Assembly (NCBI GenBank): GCA_016194985.1
Contig: JACQAK010000165.1
Location: 1-54,389 of the forward strand
Source of the DNA: Bacteroidota bacterium
GTDB taxonomy: Bacteria > Bacteroidota > Bacteroidia > B-17B0 > Aurantibacillaceae
Reading direction: 5' to 3'
Length of the DNA stretch: 54,389 nt
The notes under the pieces were generated by a model, which saw only the letters and a list, made by a program, of their open reading frames with translations, was not told the DNA's origin and made no database searches. The position numbers were made by a program, and so were the translations under genes. The first letter of the stretch is position 1. Each line of letters starts with the position of its first letter. Below are positions 9,811 through 18,571 of the stretch, one piece after another.

Positions 9811-10221
9811 TTAGGCTAATTTAGGAGGTTGCCAAATAGTGCAAACATCGAGACTTTCAATTCTATCGTCTGTGATCGAAAATATGCTTTTTTGAAACTG
9901 ATAAAAAATATTATCAGCAGTTGGAAGGCTTGGAATAAATGCAAGAACTGATGTATGAAGATTCAGACAGCATCTACCACAATGTTTGAATGGCAAGTTG
10001 CAGTCTTTATCTTCTTCATGCTTACCACCTACGTGTCTATCTTTGCTGTGATTGTCGCAATAATGCTTATGAATAAAATCAAAAAAATTACCTGAATCTT
10101 TGTGTTCTTGCGAGTGGTGATAGTAGTGCGAAATAAGCGCAGGAATCTTAATCAACTCTTCCGCAAAGGCGTTGTTGCTTATGATCTGAAGTGATATAAA
10201 TATGATTATCAACTTTTTCAC
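9811..10221 (-). CDS. secreted His/Cys-rich metal-binding protein
   Basis: The 136-residue product has a signal peptide (cleavage near NAFAEE) and then dense His/Cys clusters: HYYHHS, HKHYC, HVGGKH and CNLPFKHCGRCC. The rest is short and has no enzyme signature. It is the first gene of the minus-strand efflux operon, which suggests a periplasmic metal buffer or sensor partner. The start codon is GTG (10219-10221). Its C-terminus is little conserved in character, and I cannot name a family with confidence. Confidence 0.7.
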   Translation of the reverse strand: MKKLIIIFISLQIISNNAFAEELIKIPALISHYYHHSQEHKDSGNFFDFIHKHYCDNHSKDRHVGGKHEEDKDCNLPFKHCGRCCLNLHTSVLAFIPSLPTADNIFYQFQKSIFSITDDRIESLDVCTIWQPPKLA

Positions 10222-10226
10222 TAGCT

Positions 10227-10234
10227 CAAATATA
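10227..10234 (-). promoter_or_regulatory. possible Bacteroidota -7 element (TAnnTTTG)
   Basis: Read on the minus strand the bases are TATATTTG, matching the Bacteroidota sigma-ABfr -7 consensus. It ends about 6 bases before the GTG of the His/Cys-rich gene, so transcription would start at or next to the start codon (leaderless or nearly so). I see no clean -33 TTG at the expected distance, so the call is weak. Confidence 0.3.
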
Positions 10235-10383
10235 CAAAATAATCAATTCCATGACTTAAAATGTTATTTTTTAAGATTTTTTGTTAAGAAAGGGGTAGGG
10301 GTCTATTTTATACCACCATTTAGGTATTGCATAAAGTTAGAATAAAATAATAATTTGGTCGTCTCTTAAATGATTGTAATTGA

Positions 10384-11484
10384 GTGCGCAAAAACAAAAC
10401 TATTATAAGCGCCATTGGGTGTGTATTGATTACACTTTTTTCTGTTGCACAAAATGCTCCGGGGAAAGATTTTATTTTATCCGGACAAGCCCATTATGGC
10501 TTCATTATTAGCCATCGGAATAATATGGCGAACCTTATAAAGGGTTATGTTTCCGGGGCAGAACTCAATTACATTTTTCGCACAAATGGTAATAAAGCCT
10601 GGCAACAAATACATAATTATCCTGAAATAGGTGTTGGTGCTTTATATCTTGAACTAGCCAATCATTCGCAGCTCGGTCATTTAGCAGCAATTTATCCTTA
10701 TACAAATATTCGCTTAAATAAATCAGGTAAGAAATTCAATTTGAATTTGCGTTTAGGTACTGGCTTGGCTTATGTCACAAAACCGTTTGATATCAATACT
10801 AATCCCAAGAATATTGTCATTGGCTCTTACCTGAATGGTTTTGTGAACCTTCGATTGAGTTCAACATGGATGATTACAAAATCTTTCCGTTTGGATGCCG
10901 GAATTGGATTAAGCCATGCTTCCAATGGTTCTTTTAGTTCGCCTAACTTGGGATTGAATATGGCAACACTCAACTTGGGTCTTGGATATGCTTTCGGTAA
11001 CAAAGAGTACATCTATAAAAAAGACAAAATCCCTCCTGTTATAAGTAAATGGGAACCTTCAATTATTTCCGTCATTGGTATGAAAGAATTGGAAATGCCG
11101 AACGGACCAAAGTACCTTGCTTATGGTTTGCAATTGAATCTATACAAAAAATTAAATTATAAAAACAGTCTTGGTGGTGGAATTGAAATGACATACAACA
11201 ATGCAACAAAACAAGTATGGACGGATCAATCTATTCACACCGATAAAGTTTCTGATATTGCACAAGTGGGAACCAAGGTCAGTTATGCGTTTACCATGCA
11301 CCGCCTCTCATTACCAATTGACTTTGGTGTTTACGTATATAAAAAACAAGCGTATAACGGTTTATTTTTTCACCGAATTGGTTTGAGATACATGGTAACA
11401 AAAAACATCATTGCGAATATTACTTTACGTACACATTGGGCAACGGCTGACTATTTTGAATGGGGAATCGGCTATAAGCTATAA
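10384..11484 (+). CDS. acyloxyacyl hydrolase / PagL-like lipid A deacylase, outer membrane
   Basis: The 366-residue protein has a signal peptide (about residues 1-22, ending SVAQNA) and a beta-barrel. The PagL catalytic region is seen as LSHASNGS, with the His and Ser of the active site, followed by the usual NLGLN stretch. PagL proteins remove the 3-O acyl chain of lipid A in the outer membrane. This protein has an extra C-terminal barrel-like half of about 150 residues. The start is GTG at 10384, the only candidate before the signal peptide. It is divergent from the efflux operon and shares the 160-base intergenic region with it. Confidence 0.78.
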   Translation: MRKNKTIISAIGCVLITLFSVAQNAPGKDFILSGQAHYGFIISHRNNMANLIKGYVSGAELNYIFRTNGNKAWQQIHNYPEIGVGALYLELANHSQLGHLAAIYPYTNIRLNKSGKKFNLNLRLGTGLAYVTKPFDINTNPKNIVIGSYLNGFVNLRLSSTWMITKSFRLDAGIGLSHASNGSFSSPNLGLNMATLNLGLGYAFGNKEYIYKKDKIPPVISKWEPSIISVIGMKELEMPNGPKYLAYGLQLNLYKKLNYKNSLGGGIEMTYNNATKQVWTDQSIHTDKVSDIAQVGTKVSYAFTMHRLSLPIDFGVYVYKKQAYNGLFFHRIGLRYMVTKNIIANITLRTHWATADYFEWGIGYKL

Positions 11485-11574
11485 CAACTTTAAGTTGCAA
11501 TAAAAATTATTTTTTTCTGAATTATGTTTGATTTAATTTCATATAATATTACTTTCCAACGTCCAATTTAGCGC

Positions 11575-11778
11575 ATGAAAATTTTTCAATTTAAAACAAA
11601 TATCAACTCTACACAGCAACAAGAAAAAATAAAACCATTGCTGCATGAGATTAAAGGTATTACTCGTTGGTCAGTAAATAATAATGCTATGCAAGTAGAA
11701 GGTTATGGAATAAAGCCCGAAAAAATTATTGATATTATTACAAGTGCAGGTTATACCTGTTCAATTATTGAGGATTGA
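11575..11778 (+). CDS. HMA-like ferredoxin-fold protein lacking the CxxC metal site
   Basis: The 67 residues follow the beta-alpha-beta-beta-alpha-beta pattern of heavy-metal-associated domains: FQFKTNI at strand 1, helix, ITRWSV, MQVEGYG, helix, GYTCSII. The loop after strand 1 that normally carries CxxC reads NINSTQQQ, so the copper/zinc-binding cysteines are gone. One Cys remains in the last strand. It may be a degenerate copper chaperone or an interaction domain. The neighbouring DUF2279 gene starts 25 bases downstream. Confidence 0.6.
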   Translation: MKIFQFKTNINSTQQQEKIKPLLHEIKGITRWSVNNNAMQVEGYGIKPEKIIDIITSAGYTCSIIED

Positions 11779-11803
11779 TATGTTCATTTTGTGTTTTTAA
11801 AAG

Positions 11804-12715
11804 TTGAGAATCATTTTATATATTTTATCCGCTATCATCTCTATCAATCTTTGCCTTGCACAGCAACGAGTAGACAGCGTTTTATCAAATACCAAACCAC
11901 GTAAAATAATTGTGTTTTCTGCAACATCGTTAGTTGCCGGAAGCTCTTTAATCTATCTTAATCAGGTTTGGTACAGCCATTATAATACAGGTAAATTCCA
12001 TTTTTTTAACGACAATAAAGAATGGCTCCAAATGGATAAATATGGTCATGTATATACTAATTATCAATCTTCACGAATGATGATAAATGCTTTCAAATGG
12101 GCAGGATTTAATAAAAAACAACAAATGTACATAGGTGGCACATTGGGTTTAGGATATATGACAGCAATAGAAATCATGGATGGATATAGTAGTGGTTGGG
12201 GCTTTTCTGGGGGAGATATGCTGGCAAATATATTAGGAACAACATTTTCAATAGGTCAATATGGTTTATGGGATGAACAAAGAATTCATATAAAATTTTC
12301 ATACATGAAAAGCGGATATGCAAAATATAACCCTGACCTCTTAGGTACAAATAATACTGAACAGATTTTAAAAGACTACAATGGACAAATATATTGGTTA
12401 AGCGTAAGCCCTTTTTCATTTATAAAAGGTGAAAAGAAATTGCCAAAATGGATAGCATTCTCTTTTGGATATGGTGCAGATGGAATGATAGGAGCTGAAT
12501 CAAATAGTCTTTTGCTAAAAGATATGAATGGTAATTCAATAAACTTTATACGCTCCCGGCAATATTACTTTTCTTTAGATATAGATTTTTCAAAGATTAA
12601 AACAAAATCGAAAATGTTAAGAGGTATATTTTATTCTCTTAACCTTGTGAAATTTCCAATGCCTACCTTGGAATTTAAAAATGGTCATGCCATTTTCCAT
12701 CCCATTTATTTTTGA
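11804..12715 (+). CDS. DUF2279-family periplasmic/outer-membrane protein
   Basis: The 303-residue protein has a signal peptide (ending CLAQQ) and a middle region with the DUF2279 (YfiM-like) pattern: MDKYGHVYTNY, a Gly-rich helix, AIEIMDGYSSGWGFSGGD and a following ANILGT motif. The function of this family is unknown. The start codon is TTG at 11804: a stop lies at 11798-11800 and the next ATG would remove the signal peptide. It follows the HMA-like gene on the same strand. Confidence 0.72.
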   Translation: MRIILYILSAIISINLCLAQQRVDSVLSNTKPRKIIVFSATSLVAGSSLIYLNQVWYSHYNTGKFHFFNDNKEWLQMDKYGHVYTNYQSSRMMINAFKWAGFNKKQQMYIGGTLGLGYMTAIEIMDGYSSGWGFSGGDMLANILGTTFSIGQYGLWDEQRIHIKFSYMKSGYAKYNPDLLGTNNTEQILKDYNGQIYWLSVSPFSFIKGEKKLPKWIAFSFGYGADGMIGAESNSLLLKDMNGNSINFIRSRQYYFSLDIDFSKIKTKSKMLRGIFYSLNLVKFPMPTLEFKNGHAIFHPIYF

Positions 12716-12736
12716 GACATCTGAATAACCATTCTC

Positions 12737-12990
12737 TCAAAAATAAGTTGAAAATCCAAACTGGAAGCCGGCAGCTAATGAAGGTAGGTTGCCCAATAAA
12801 TCTCTTTTCCAGTGATACCGATAATTAGCTCTGATAACAGTTTGCGGTGATGGTCGGAAACTAATCTCTGGTACAACAGCAATGATGTGATCGTAAATGT
12901 TACCTCCAGTTTCCGCAAACGTACCCACATAATAATCCGTGTATTCCGTTCGGAAAGCTACATTAATGGTAGCTGCTTCCCAACGGGCAA
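12737..12990 (-). pseudogene. C-terminal remnant of an outer-membrane beta-barrel protein
   Basis: A minus-strand frame is open from the stop at 12737-12739 back to about 12990. It reads amphipathic strands such as ATINVAFRTEYTDYY, IRANYRYHW and AAGFQFGFSTYF with a terminal aromatic, as in outer-membrane barrels. No start or N-terminal part exists: the frame runs into the remnant of a regulator gene on the other strand. I read it as the tail of a gene whose front was deleted. Confidence 0.5.
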
Positions 12991-13191
12991 AAATGTGTAA
13001 TGATAGGCGTTGTTGATCACTCTACAGATTTTCTACAATATCTGAATAAGGTTAGGTTAACAATAGGTAAAGAACTAAAACTTTTAGAAATAATTGCTTT
13101 TGACAAATCCTTGCAAGTACAGATTAATCGCAAGGAGAAAGTATTTCTAAGCGCTGAAGTAGCCAAAAATCTACTGGTTTCAGTAACTTAA
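12982..13191 (+). pseudogene. C-terminal remnant of a DtxR/MntR-type metal regulator (FeoA/SH3-like domain)
   Basis: The frame reads GQKCVMIGVVDHSTDFLQYL, then LTIGKEL, FDKSLQV and VFLSAEVAKNLLV, which is the C-terminal SH3-like/FeoA domain of Bacteroidota DtxR-family regulators. The DNA-binding winged helix and the dimerisation/metal-binding domain (about 150 residues) are missing. The sequence upstream belongs to a different remnant on the opposite strand. A 63-residue product from the ATG at 13000 is possible but would not bind DNA. Confidence 0.65.
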
Positions 13192-13390
13192 TTATCTTCT
13201 TGAAGGATAGTTATTCCCAATAAAATTTGCAAGACTGAAAGTCAAAAAGACCGCTTAATTGAGACCAATATATTTTGTATTAAGCATCTGAATGTTTGAG
13301 GCAAAAAATGAGGTGAAAATAATTCGTATGGCATCATTTTTGTCAAATCCTAAGTCCTCTCTATTAAAATAACTTACTTTTTTATTGCAA

Positions 13391-14308
13391 ATGAAAAAAA
13401 CTATTCTTCTTATTGTCATTTCATTAATCACCACGATTACTAAAGCGCAATGGCTTTGGGATTATGGTTTTACTGTTGGAGTTTCTAATTATTTAGGAGA
13501 CATCGGAGGTAAAGAAAAAACTCGCCGTGACTTTGTAGCAGATATGAAGATGGCTAAAACACGCTGGAATGTTGGCGGCTTCGCTCGCTATAAAGTACAC
13601 CAAAAACTATCACTAAAATTAGCATTAGATTATTTGCGCATTGAAGGTGACGATAAATTATCATCTAATCCTGCACGTAACGCTCGTAATTTGAATTTCA
13701 GAAATGATATGTTTGATTTGGAATTAACCGGCCAAGTGTTTTTTTATGAGGATAATGATTTAGGAAATACGTATAGATATAAAAATGGTTTTCGTGCTTA
13801 TTTTTTCGCTGGCATAGGCGGGTTTTATTCTGATCCAAGAACACTTGATGGAGGAACAAGACTTCGTCCCTTGCAAACTGAAGGCAAAAAATATTCTCCT
13901 GTTGGAGTAGCAATTCCGGCTGGTGTCGGATTCTATTTTACTGTTCAGAAAAAACACCGTATTGGTTATGAATTAAATTACAGAACGACTTTTACAGATT
14001 ACCTGGATGACGTAAGTGGCGATTACGCCAATCCAGCAGGCCTAAGTCCTGAAGCTGCTGCGTTAGCTAACAGAACAGGAGAGGTACAAGGTCTTGATCC
14101 GAAATTTGCTAAAAATTTTGGTTACGACAGCGAAAAAGAAATTGGTAATAAGCGTGGAGATAGAACTCACAAAGACGGTTATATGACAATGAGTGTAAGT
14201 TATAGTTATGTCTTAAGAGGGAAGTCAAGCTTTTACAGAGGTCGATATGGTCATTTCTTTAACCATAGACGTAGAGGCAAAATCCGTAAGATCCGGGCAA
14301 AATTTTAA
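13391..14308 (+). CDS. outer-membrane beta-barrel protein, DUF6089/PorG-like
   Basis: A signal peptide (ending TKAQ) is followed by WLWDYGFTVGVSNYLGDIGG, which is typical of the DUF6089/PorG group of Bacteroidota outer-membrane proteins. Then come alternating amphipathic strands and a very basic C-terminal tail (HFFNHRRRGKIRKIRAKF). PorG is a component associated with the type IX secretion system. Whether this copy is the T9SS component or a relative cannot be told. I start at the ATG at 13391 rather than the TTG two codons upstream. The genes around it encode other envelope proteins. Confidence 0.65.
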   Translation: MKKTILLIVISLITTITKAQWLWDYGFTVGVSNYLGDIGGKEKTRRDFVADMKMAKTRWNVGGFARYKVHQKLSLKLALDYLRIEGDDKLSSNPARNARNLNFRNDMFDLELTGQVFFYEDNDLGNTYRYKNGFRAYFFAGIGGFYSDPRTLDGGTRLRPLQTEGKKYSPVGVAIPAGVGFYFTVQKKHRIGYELNYRTTFTDYLDDVSGDYANPAGLSPEAAALANRTGEVQGLDPKFAKNFGYDSEKEIGNKRGDRTHKDGYMTMSVSYSYVLRGKSSFYRGRYGHFFNHRRRGKIRKIRAKF

Positions 14309-14515
14309 TATATAACAACTTGAATAAAGAATAATGTTTTGTTTGGTATAACTAAAAACTTGTTTAACACCTTTCAAGAATCTTACTTCACACCTCTATA
14401 ATTCATTATTTGTATTTGAGGATATTAATCTACAGTACCTCATATCTTTACAAAAAATTGAACTTTTTTTGAATTTTTCAGGGTGCTTTTTTCATGGCAC
14501 GTTCTTTTCAAATTT

Positions 14516-14535
14516 ATGTAGTAAACTAACTACAT
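14516..14535 (+). promoter_or_regulatory. short inverted repeat overlapping the start codon of the next gene
   Basis: ATGTAGT (14516-14522) and ACTACAT (14529-14535) are perfect 7-base arms with a 6-base loop. The right arm contains the first two bases of the start codon at 14534. It could hide the ribosome site in the mRNA or be a small operator. It could also be chance in AT-rich DNA. Confidence 0.3.
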
Positions 14536-15961
14536 GACGATTAAATACTCCCTCTCGCTTGCCGTGTTATTGTTATCCTTTGTTATAAAAGGACAAACCT
14601 ATTTCCAAAAAGTATATCAAAGTTCTCCGTATGACCAGGAAGCGCAGGACGTTTTGCCAACGTCCGATGGCGGTTATATACTTGCCGGTTATACTACGAA
14701 TACCACCTTCAATGATTGTGATGTTTACATTATGAAAGCCGATGCAAACGGTAATTTATTATGGACAAAAACATACGGTGGCAATAAACCCGATTTTCCT
14801 TATCACATGCTTGCAACCAATGATGGAAATTATTTTTTAGTCGGGTATTCCCAAAGCTATGGTGGTGGCGATTATGATATACTGCTTATGAAAATAGATC
14901 CTTCAGGAAATATGATTTGGACTAAAACGTATGGTGGCTTTGGAAATGATATGGGCAGAGACATTATTGCAACTAACGATGGAAATTATCTGATTGTTGG
15001 TTCATCCAATAGCCCAAGCGTTTCAGACCAAAATGCGAACTTAATAAAGATTGACCCTGCGGGTACTGTGATATGGAGCAAGATGTATGGCGGCACAGGT
15101 AACGATTATGGGAATTGTGTGAAGGTTACCAGCGATGGAGGCTATATTATGGTTGGGCAAACATTCAGTTTTAATTCTCCAGGAGGCGATGCGTATTTAG
15201 TAAAAATGGATGTTAATGGAGATACACTTTGGACAAAGCGTTTTGGTGGAGCATATAACGATGAGGGATATTACATTACAGCTAATTCAGATGGCAGCTT
15301 TGTATTCATTGTAAGAGATAGTAGCAATATAGGAATGGATATAGATACACGGGTTATCAAAACAGATAATTCCGGGAATGTAATATGGAACAAAGTGTAT
15401 GGCGGCAATAAAAAAGATACGCCTAAAATGATACAATCTACTTCAGACGGTGGCTATATCATTGGTGCAATCAGCAGAAGTTTTGGTTGGGTTAATCCTG
15501 ATATGTGGATTGTAAAATTAGATATGAATGGCGATAGTACCTGGACAAGGCATTACGGTGGTTCTCAAAATGAACATTGTTATGTGATCAGAGAAATGAC
15601 AGATGGCAGTTATATCGCCTGTGGTAAAACAGCCAGCTATGGCCCGGATTTCGATCCCATCTTTATTAAGATAAACGCAATGGGTACAATGGCGGTTGGT
15701 ATTAAAGAACTGGTCTATGCAAAAAGTAATATCAATCTATATCCTAATCCATCATCAGGAATATTTAAAATTGATGTAGGAGAAACTAAGCCTTCTAAAA
15801 TTTCTATTTTTAATGCGTTAGGCGAACAGATTTTTACTAAACGTGGTACACTTAATGAAGCTGATTTTGTCATCAATATGGAAGGACAAGAGGCAGGAGT
15901 CTATCTGCTAACAATCGAGGCTGATGAAAAGAGTTCTTCAACGAGGTTCATCATTAACTAA
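14534..15961 (+). CDS. secreted repeat protein with T9SS type A sorting domain
   Basis: The 475-residue product has a signal peptide (ending IKGQ) and about seven repeats of roughly 50 residues with the pattern DGGYI-x-x-G-x-T ... K-x-D-x-x-GN-x-x-W-x-K-x-YGG, which probably form a beta-propeller. The C-terminal 80 residues are a T9SS sorting domain (NLYPNPSSGIFKI). Such proteins are common on Bacteroidota surfaces and have no assigned activity. The next gene, a lipoprotein, starts 14 bases downstream and is probably co-transcribed. Confidence 0.82.
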   Translation: MTIKYSLSLAVLLLSFVIKGQTYFQKVYQSSPYDQEAQDVLPTSDGGYILAGYTTNTTFNDCDVYIMKADANGNLLWTKTYGGNKPDFPYHMLATNDGNYFLVGYSQSYGGGDYDILLMKIDPSGNMIWTKTYGGFGNDMGRDIIATNDGNYLIVGSSNSPSVSDQNANLIKIDPAGTVIWSKMYGGTGNDYGNCVKVTSDGGYIMVGQTFSFNSPGGDAYLVKMDVNGDTLWTKRFGGAYNDEGYYITANSDGSFVFIVRDSSNIGMDIDTRVIKTDNSGNVIWNKVYGGNKKDTPKMIQSTSDGGYIIGAISRSFGWVNPDMWIVKLDMNGDSTWTRHYGGSQNEHCYVIREMTDGSYIACGKTASYGPDFDPIFIKINAMGTMAVGIKELVYAKSNINLYPNPSSGIFKIDVGETKPSKISIFNALGEQIFTKRGTLNEADFVINMEGQEAGVYLLTIEADEKSSSTRFIIN

Positions 15962-15975
15962 ACACACTAATTTCA

Positions 15976-16380
15976 ATGCGATTATTTTTTATCGGTTTAA
16001 CGAGCTGTATATTAATTGCTTCAGCAAGTTGTAAGAAAAAAGCAGGCCCTGGTGGGAGGGCATCTGTTAAAGGTAAAGTGTATGCTTATGATTGGGACAA
16101 TACACAATTGTTTAAAGTCTCGGAAGGTTACTCATCAGGTGAAAGAGTTTACATCCTATACGGTGATAATACAACGATAGGGAATGATGTGCGTACTTCG
16201 ATAGATGGTTCTTTTGAGTTTAAATATCTCAATAAGGGACGATATAAGCTATTTGTTAACTCTCTTGATACTGCTTATAAAATCAAAGGAAATGATACTT
16301 ATATTCCTATCATACGGGAGTTTGAAATTACAAATGCAAAGTCTGTTATTTCACTTGATGATATCGTTATTAACAAATAA
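15976..16380 (+). CDS. lipoprotein with carboxypeptidase-regulatory-like beta domain
   Basis: The 134-residue product has a lipoprotein signal ending IASASC (lipid Cys about residue 19) followed by Lys residues. The beta-sandwich resembles carboxypeptidase-regulatory folds (VKGKVYAYD, GSFEFKYLNKGRYKLFV). It would sit in the outer membrane or periplasm. It follows the T9SS repeat protein by 14 bases and is the last plus-strand gene before the minus-strand PAS gene. Function unknown. Confidence 0.65.
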   Translation: MRLFFIGLTSCILIASASCKKKAGPGGRASVKGKVYAYDWDNTQLFKVSEGYSSGERVYILYGDNTTIGNDVRTSIDGSFEFKYLNKGRYKLFVNSLDTAYKIKGNDTYIPIIREFEITNAKSVISLDDIVINK

Positions 16381-16413
16381 TGCCTATACATACACGGGAC
16401 GTCAATACTCTTA

Positions 16414-16767
16414 TTAGCTTGGAAGTTTTCCACTGATAACTATAGCCTTAACTGTTCCATCAAGTGAAAAAGGTCGGTAGGATGTCCGAAGAATGTGACC
16501 TTTTCTGCTTTCTACCCTTTGATTATCTAAAGAATGACCTGATAAAGCTTTTAAAATATTGCGGTGATTGAGTGATGCTGTTATTTCAGGATAAAGATCC
16601 AAGGCGCTTTTACCAAGCAACATATTCGCTTTCATCTCCAGGTAATCACATGCGACACTATTAACAGCAATGTATTCGCAATTTTCATTGAGAGCAACAG
16701 TGATATTGGGACTTTCATGAACTTCCTTAATTACCCGTTCATAAAGTTGATTTTCTGTTAATGTCAT
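16414..16767 (-). CDS. small stand-alone PAS-domain protein
   Basis: About 117 residues consist of a single PAS sensor fold: ALNENCEYIAVNSVACDYLEM, then LLGKSALDLYPE and the closing strands RTSYRPFSLDG. There is no kinase, HTH or cyclase attached. I use the ATG at 16767; the ATG at 16800 adds 11 residues that do not fit the fold. It lies between the plus-strand lipoprotein and the virus-like block and could belong to either neighbourhood or neither. It could sense a small molecule or redox state for an unlinked partner. Confidence 0.65.
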   Translation of the reverse strand: MTLTENQLYERVIKEVHESPNITVALNENCEYIAVNSVACDYLEMKANMLLGKSALDLYPEITASLNHRNILKALSGHSLDNQRVESRKGHILRTSYRPFSLDGTVKAIVISGKLPS

Positions 16768-16830
16768 TTTTTTAAAGGTAAATAACTTTCCGGAAAACAA
16801 AATGCCGAAGAATACTTGATTTTGTCAAAG

Positions 16831-17361
16831 TTAAGCTACCTTAAAATATATCATTTTTTCAGGATCTACTTTTGCACCGGAAGCATCTGTTAAAGTAAGA
16901 TGTAAATGTGGTCCTGTACTTTTGCCTGTATTACCTGATAAACCTATAACATCGCCTTGTTTTACTTTATCACCTTTTTTGACAAGAATTTTACTCAGAT
17001 GAGCATAACCGGTTTTATAGCCGTTATCGTGTTTTAAAATAATTTGATTGCCTCCATCACCAACTGTCGAAATACTATATACGGTTCCTGGCATCGGACT
17101 TTTAATGGGCGTGTTCAAAGGAACAGCCAGGTCAAGGCCATTATGAAAAGCATTTTGTTTACCCGTTTTAGGATCGGTACGGTAACCAAACTTACTCGTA
17201 ATTTTAGCGGCCACCGGGCGAAGCCAATTACCGGCTTTTTCTTTAGCCTCTCCTGCAATTTCCCGGATTTTTTTCTTGTGTTTGAAAGCTAATATTCCAA
17301 CCGTTATTAAAGTTGCTGAAATACCAAGACTCCAATAGATTTGTTTGCGAGTAATGTTCAT
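16831..17361 (-). CDS. membrane-anchored M23 (LytM) endopeptidase, virus-like block
   Basis: The 176-residue protein has one N-terminal transmembrane helix (residues 8-26), a basic linker and an M23 zinc endopeptidase domain. Ligands and active-site residues are visible: H73-x3-D77 (HNGLDLA), H121, and the HxH motif H152/H154. M23 enzymes cut peptide cross-links of peptidoglycan. It is the last gene of the minus-strand block, 8 bases after the GH108 gene. In viruses such an anchored hydrolase helps genome entry or release of progeny. Confidence 0.88.
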   Translation of the reverse strand: MNITRKQIYWSLGISATLITVGILAFKHKKKIREIAGEAKEKAGNWLRPVAAKITSKFGYRTDPKTGKQNAFHNGLDLAVPLNTPIKSPMPGTVYSISTVGDGGNQIILKHDNGYKTGYAHLSKILVKKGDKVKQGDVIGLSGNTGKSTGPHLHLTLTDASGAKVDPEKMIYFKVA

Positions 17362-17369
17362 GGTATCGT

Positions 17370-18077
17370 TTATGTTTTAGTTCGGGTATTAATTGTACCT
17401 GTCTGTTTTTTCTTTCTATAGTGGCGTATCAATAAAAAAGTTCCTACACCTAGGGCAAGAACTGTAAGGGTGATGAGTGCACCTCCTTTGTGTTGTTTCA
17501 CCAGTTTTTCGGGATCACCTAACACACCAGCATACATAGCAACGATTTTCGCCATACGGTTCATGTAGCCTTTTTCGTAAGTCAATCCTTTAAAAAAATT
17601 CTTACGAGTCTCTGATAACGTAGTAAAGAATTTTCCGGATGGAAGACTATTGATTTTGTTTACTTCATCATCGGATAACTTAAATGATTTGTATTCCTGC
17701 ACTGTGCCTTTTCCCATCAATTTATTGATTGCCTGCCGGGTATGAAGTGGGCCGTAACTACCGGAACCATATACGCTATCAAATACCAGATGTGCAACGG
17801 GCTGGCTATTGATTTTATCGCCTTGCACCTGATCCCAGAATTTACTCTTAGCTATTTTTTGCGCCAGCTCCGGTGTAAGGTTTTTAATTTCGGCCACAGT
17901 AGGACAACGTTTGAAATAATCACCATAGGCAATAGCAGAGATCCCGTATTTTGTACCAATTAATTTACTGCCGGGTTTTCCTTTTGCAGGACAATAGTTA
18001 GCACTGTCATTAGCTAATTGCTGATAACCTCCTTCAAAACCTTTTGTACCTGACCATACTGATGAGAAATTAGCCAT
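17370..18077 (-). CDS. GH108 muramidase with C-terminal membrane anchor
   Basis: From the ATG at 18077 (235 residues) the protein opens with the GH108/TtsA-type catalytic region WSGTKGFEGGYQ; the Glu of EGGY is residue 15. KYGIS, LVFDSVYGSG and the helical peptidoglycan-binding part follow. A transmembrane helix near residues 206-224 and a basic tail (RHYRKKK) end the protein, which is unusual for a soluble endolysin. An in-frame ATG at 18137 would add 20 residues overlapping the small upstream frame. The leader before 18077 reads AAAAAAGGTA. It cuts the glycan strands of peptidoglycan. Confidence 0.82.
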   Translation of the reverse strand: MANFSSVWSGTKGFEGGYQQLANDSANYCPAKGKPGSKLIGTKYGISAIAYGDYFKRCPTVAEIKNLTPELAQKIAKSKFWDQVQGDKINSQPVAHLVFDSVYGSGSYGPLHTRQAINKLMGKGTVQEYKSFKLSDDEVNKINSLPSGKFFTTLSETRKNFFKGLTYEKGYMNRMAKIVAMYAGVLGDPEKLVKQHKGGALITLTVLALGVGTFLLIRHYRKKKQTGTINTRTKT

Positions 18078-18189
18078 TACCTTTTTTATTACAATTGCAT
18101 TCAGGTTCTTTAGGTGCAAACCTGTCATAGAGGGCAATTATAGTTCTTGCTGTTACAGCAAGCAGAAATACCGTATAGAGTATTTTCAT
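18070..18189 (-). CDS. 39-residue membrane peptide with Cys pair
   Basis: ATG at 18189 opens 39 codons: a hydrophobic helix (LYTVFLLAVTARTIIALY), then a short polar tail containing CNC and ending KKGNG. The start lies 13 bases after the stop of the coiled-coil gene, and the stop overlaps the start of the GH108 gene, which is good operon spacing. No family is recognised. It could be a small antiholin or a virion membrane peptide. Confidence 0.5.
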   Translation of the reverse strand: MKILYTVFLLAVTARTIIALYDRFAPKEPECNCNKKGNG

Positions 18190-18202
18190 GCCTTTGCTTT
18201 GA

Positions 18203-18559
18203 TCATTCATGCTCCTGCGTTTTTGAAATTTCCTTCAACTGATTTCTTAGCTGCTCATTTTCCTTTTCAACTTTCTCTACCTTACTCTCCAGCTCACCGA
18301 TCCGGCTACGCTGGCTTTCAATTTGTTTTTTGAGTTCTTTGTTTTCTTCTGCCACCGCTTCCAGCTCCTTCACTCGCTTTTCAAGTGTTTGAGACCATTG
18401 AATCCAGTTATCAGAAATTTGTTTCTCTGCCTGTGCATTTAGGTTTTTAATTTCGGCAGCTTGCTTACGGTTGTCAGAACGAAATTTGACTAACAGTTCT
18501 ATTAATTTCCAAAAGCCGGTTGCGCTGAATAAGATGGCTATGAGTTTGAGATATTCCAT
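18203..18559 (-). CDS. single-span membrane protein with long coiled coil
   Basis: The 118-residue protein has an N-terminal transmembrane helix (residues 4-24) and then a continuous charged heptad coiled coil to residue 112. That is the layout of inner-membrane spanins and of fibre or scaffold anchors. It is encoded just after the two fibre-like genes (12-base gap). Family not recognised. Confidence 0.65.
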   Translation of the reverse strand: MEYLKLIAILFSATGFWKLIELLVKFRSDNRKQAAEIKNLNAQAEKQISDNWIQWSQTLEKRVKELEAVAEENKELKKQIESQRSRIGELESKVEKVEKENEQLRNQLKEISKTQEHE

Positions 18560-18571
18560 GATTTAAAAGCA

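Noticed and set aside
16831-17361. GNTGKSTG in the M23 protein looks like a Walker A loop and could suggest a packaging ATPase.
   Set aside because: It lies directly before the HLHL zinc motif and is part of the normal M23 fold.
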